Source of the DNA: Phaeoceros laevis
Taxonomy: Eukaryota > Anthocerotophyta > Anthocerotopsida > Notothyladales
Direction: 5' to 3'
Length of the DNA: 31,644 bases
Assembly: GCA_049999765.1 (NCBI GenBank)
Contig: JBNGIQ010009464.1
Coordinates: 1-31,644, forward strand
In this document: one piece after another, positions 30,924-31,644 of the stretch
Position numbering within the stretch: the first letter of the stretch is position 1
Layout of the letters: the number at the start of each line of letters is the position of its first letter
Notes under the pieces: generated by a model
Database searches by the model: none
The model's input: the letters and a program-made list of their open reading frames with translations, nothing else
Told to the model about the DNA's origin: nothing
Position numbers and translations under genes: made by a program

Positions 30924-31235
30924 CTAGCTAGCGCTACAGTTGTGGGAGAGGAGCCTGCCTGGTCCTGGCTGCGGGGTCGCGCACTAACTCGCGATTCTCG
31001 TTACCAAGGCAGCTTTCCAAGATCGATCTGGAAACTTGGCAAGTTCAGACGTAATGTCCTAGATAGCCACGCTGTGCATGCTGCTCTGCCCTAATTAGTT
31101 AGCCCCTAACTAGAGAGCCCTGGAGTTTGCAAAGTTCTTTTGGCAATAGATGCCAACAAATTCATCGAAATGGCTCACCAGGCCGTCATTCCGGCCGCTC
31201 GGGCATGAAGAGGAGTTTCGGTGTGAGGGTGTCTT

Positions 31236-31289
31236 GCCGGAAGCGTTGCAACAAGTTTGGAGGCCGGAAGCGTTGCAACAAGTTTGGAG
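31236..31289. repeat. Tandem duplication, two copies of 27 bp
   Basis: The unit gccggaagcgttgcaacaag plus tttggag repeats exactly at 31263. The short ORFs across it show the duplicated nonapeptide, but nothing else supports a gene there. The rest of 30924-31500 shows no gene. Confidence 0.9.
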
Positions 31290-31515
31290 CCACACTCAGC
31301 TCTCTGTGGAAGACCAAAAGTCATGCTTACACCATTTTTTTAAGGGTTGTTGGGCTAATTGGCAAGGAATAAGGTAGCCCATAATTTCTTGCTACTACTT
31401 AGCTGCTCAAGAATTCATCTTATGTGATGATTCATTCATTTGTCACTTCAACTATCCGACACTTAGAGTTAGCAATTGAGAGTCATCCTCTTTTAAGATG
31501 AACAATCATTTAGGG

Positions 31516-31535
31516 GAGCCCTCTATAGCGGGCTC
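31516..31535. other. Short inverted repeat
   Basis: gagccc and gggctc flank an 8-base spacer (tctatagc) about 100 bp before the TATA-like box at the window end. It could be a transposon-end hairpin or chance. Confidence 0.3.
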
Positions 31536-31632
31536 ACGGGTTGCGGGTTTTCGGGCCATTTTTGTCGGTTTCCGCCAGAGCCCGGTAGCACGACATTCGG
31601 CGAAATTTGGCGAAATCCGACCAAGTACGCAG

Positions 31633-31640
31633 TATAAATA
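31633..31640 (+). promoter_or_regulatory. TATA-box-like element at the window end
   Basis: tataaata matches the plant TATA-box consensus and lies four bases from the window edge, so any gene or long terminal repeat it serves lies outside. The preceding sequence is rich in cgaaatt/cggcgaaatttggcgaaat repeats. Confidence 0.35.
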
Positions 31641-31644
31641 GAGT

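Overview
The window is land-plant nuclear DNA: GT-AG introns of about 70-150 nt, intron-split genes next to intronless ones, and organelle-targeted PLS-class pentatricopeptide repeat (PPR) genes. The four intact PPR genes end in a DYW-type cytidine-deaminase domain. Its PG box is altered (KKPARA, KKPAKA, KKFARA, KKAAKA) and its last residues are DRH, DRS or DRL instead of DYW. That is the DYW:KP-like variant, which I recall from ferns, non-Selaginella lycophytes and hornworts, where U-to-C organelle RNA editing occurs. I therefore infer one of those lineages and cannot choose between them.

Layout. 1-491: three successive tandem-duplicated blocks. About 1243-2848: a decayed neprosin (DUF239) gene. 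3240-4180: PPR relics. 4438-9756: a head-to-head PPR pair, PPR-1 (-) and PPR-2 (+). 9826-12175: copy A of a segmental duplication, holding a small TTAA-flanked inverted-repeat element and a deleted remnant of a methylthioadenosine nucleosidase gene. 12178-12850: a chimeric PPR pseudogene. 13053-13982: an IRX15-like DUF579 gene. About 14258-15765: a PPR pseudogene of the ordinary PG type. 16081-19344: a seven-exon ALIX (BRO1-domain) gene. 19517-21560: copy B of the duplication, with the intact nucleosidase gene. 21702-27539: a second head-to-head PPR pair, PPR-4 (-) and PPR-5 (+). 29269-30923: a very GC-rich GT4-type glycosyltransferase gene interrupted by two 100-N assembly gaps.

The most notable observations concern the PPR cluster. 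PPR-1 resembles PPR-4 and PPR-2 resembles PPR-5, so a divergent gene pair seems to have been duplicated as a unit. PPR-2 and PPR-5 each have three 5' exons that become visible only when the two loci are compared; PPR-1 and PPR-4 encode the same region without introns. All four carry, ahead of the PPR tract, a segment resembling the PDF motif of plant organellar single-stranded DNA-binding (OSB) proteins. It is clearest in PPR-4 (WWDNR...PDFRHK...ALWL...AWV). An OSB-like motif joined to a DYW:KP-type editing factor is the best candidate here for something undescribed. PPR-5 has also gained about three PPR triplets by internal duplication.

The other genes (ALIX for endosomal sorting, the nucleosidase for the methionine salvage cycle, IRX15-like for xylan, the glycosyltransferase) are housekeeping or cell-wall functions with no evident link to the PPR genes.
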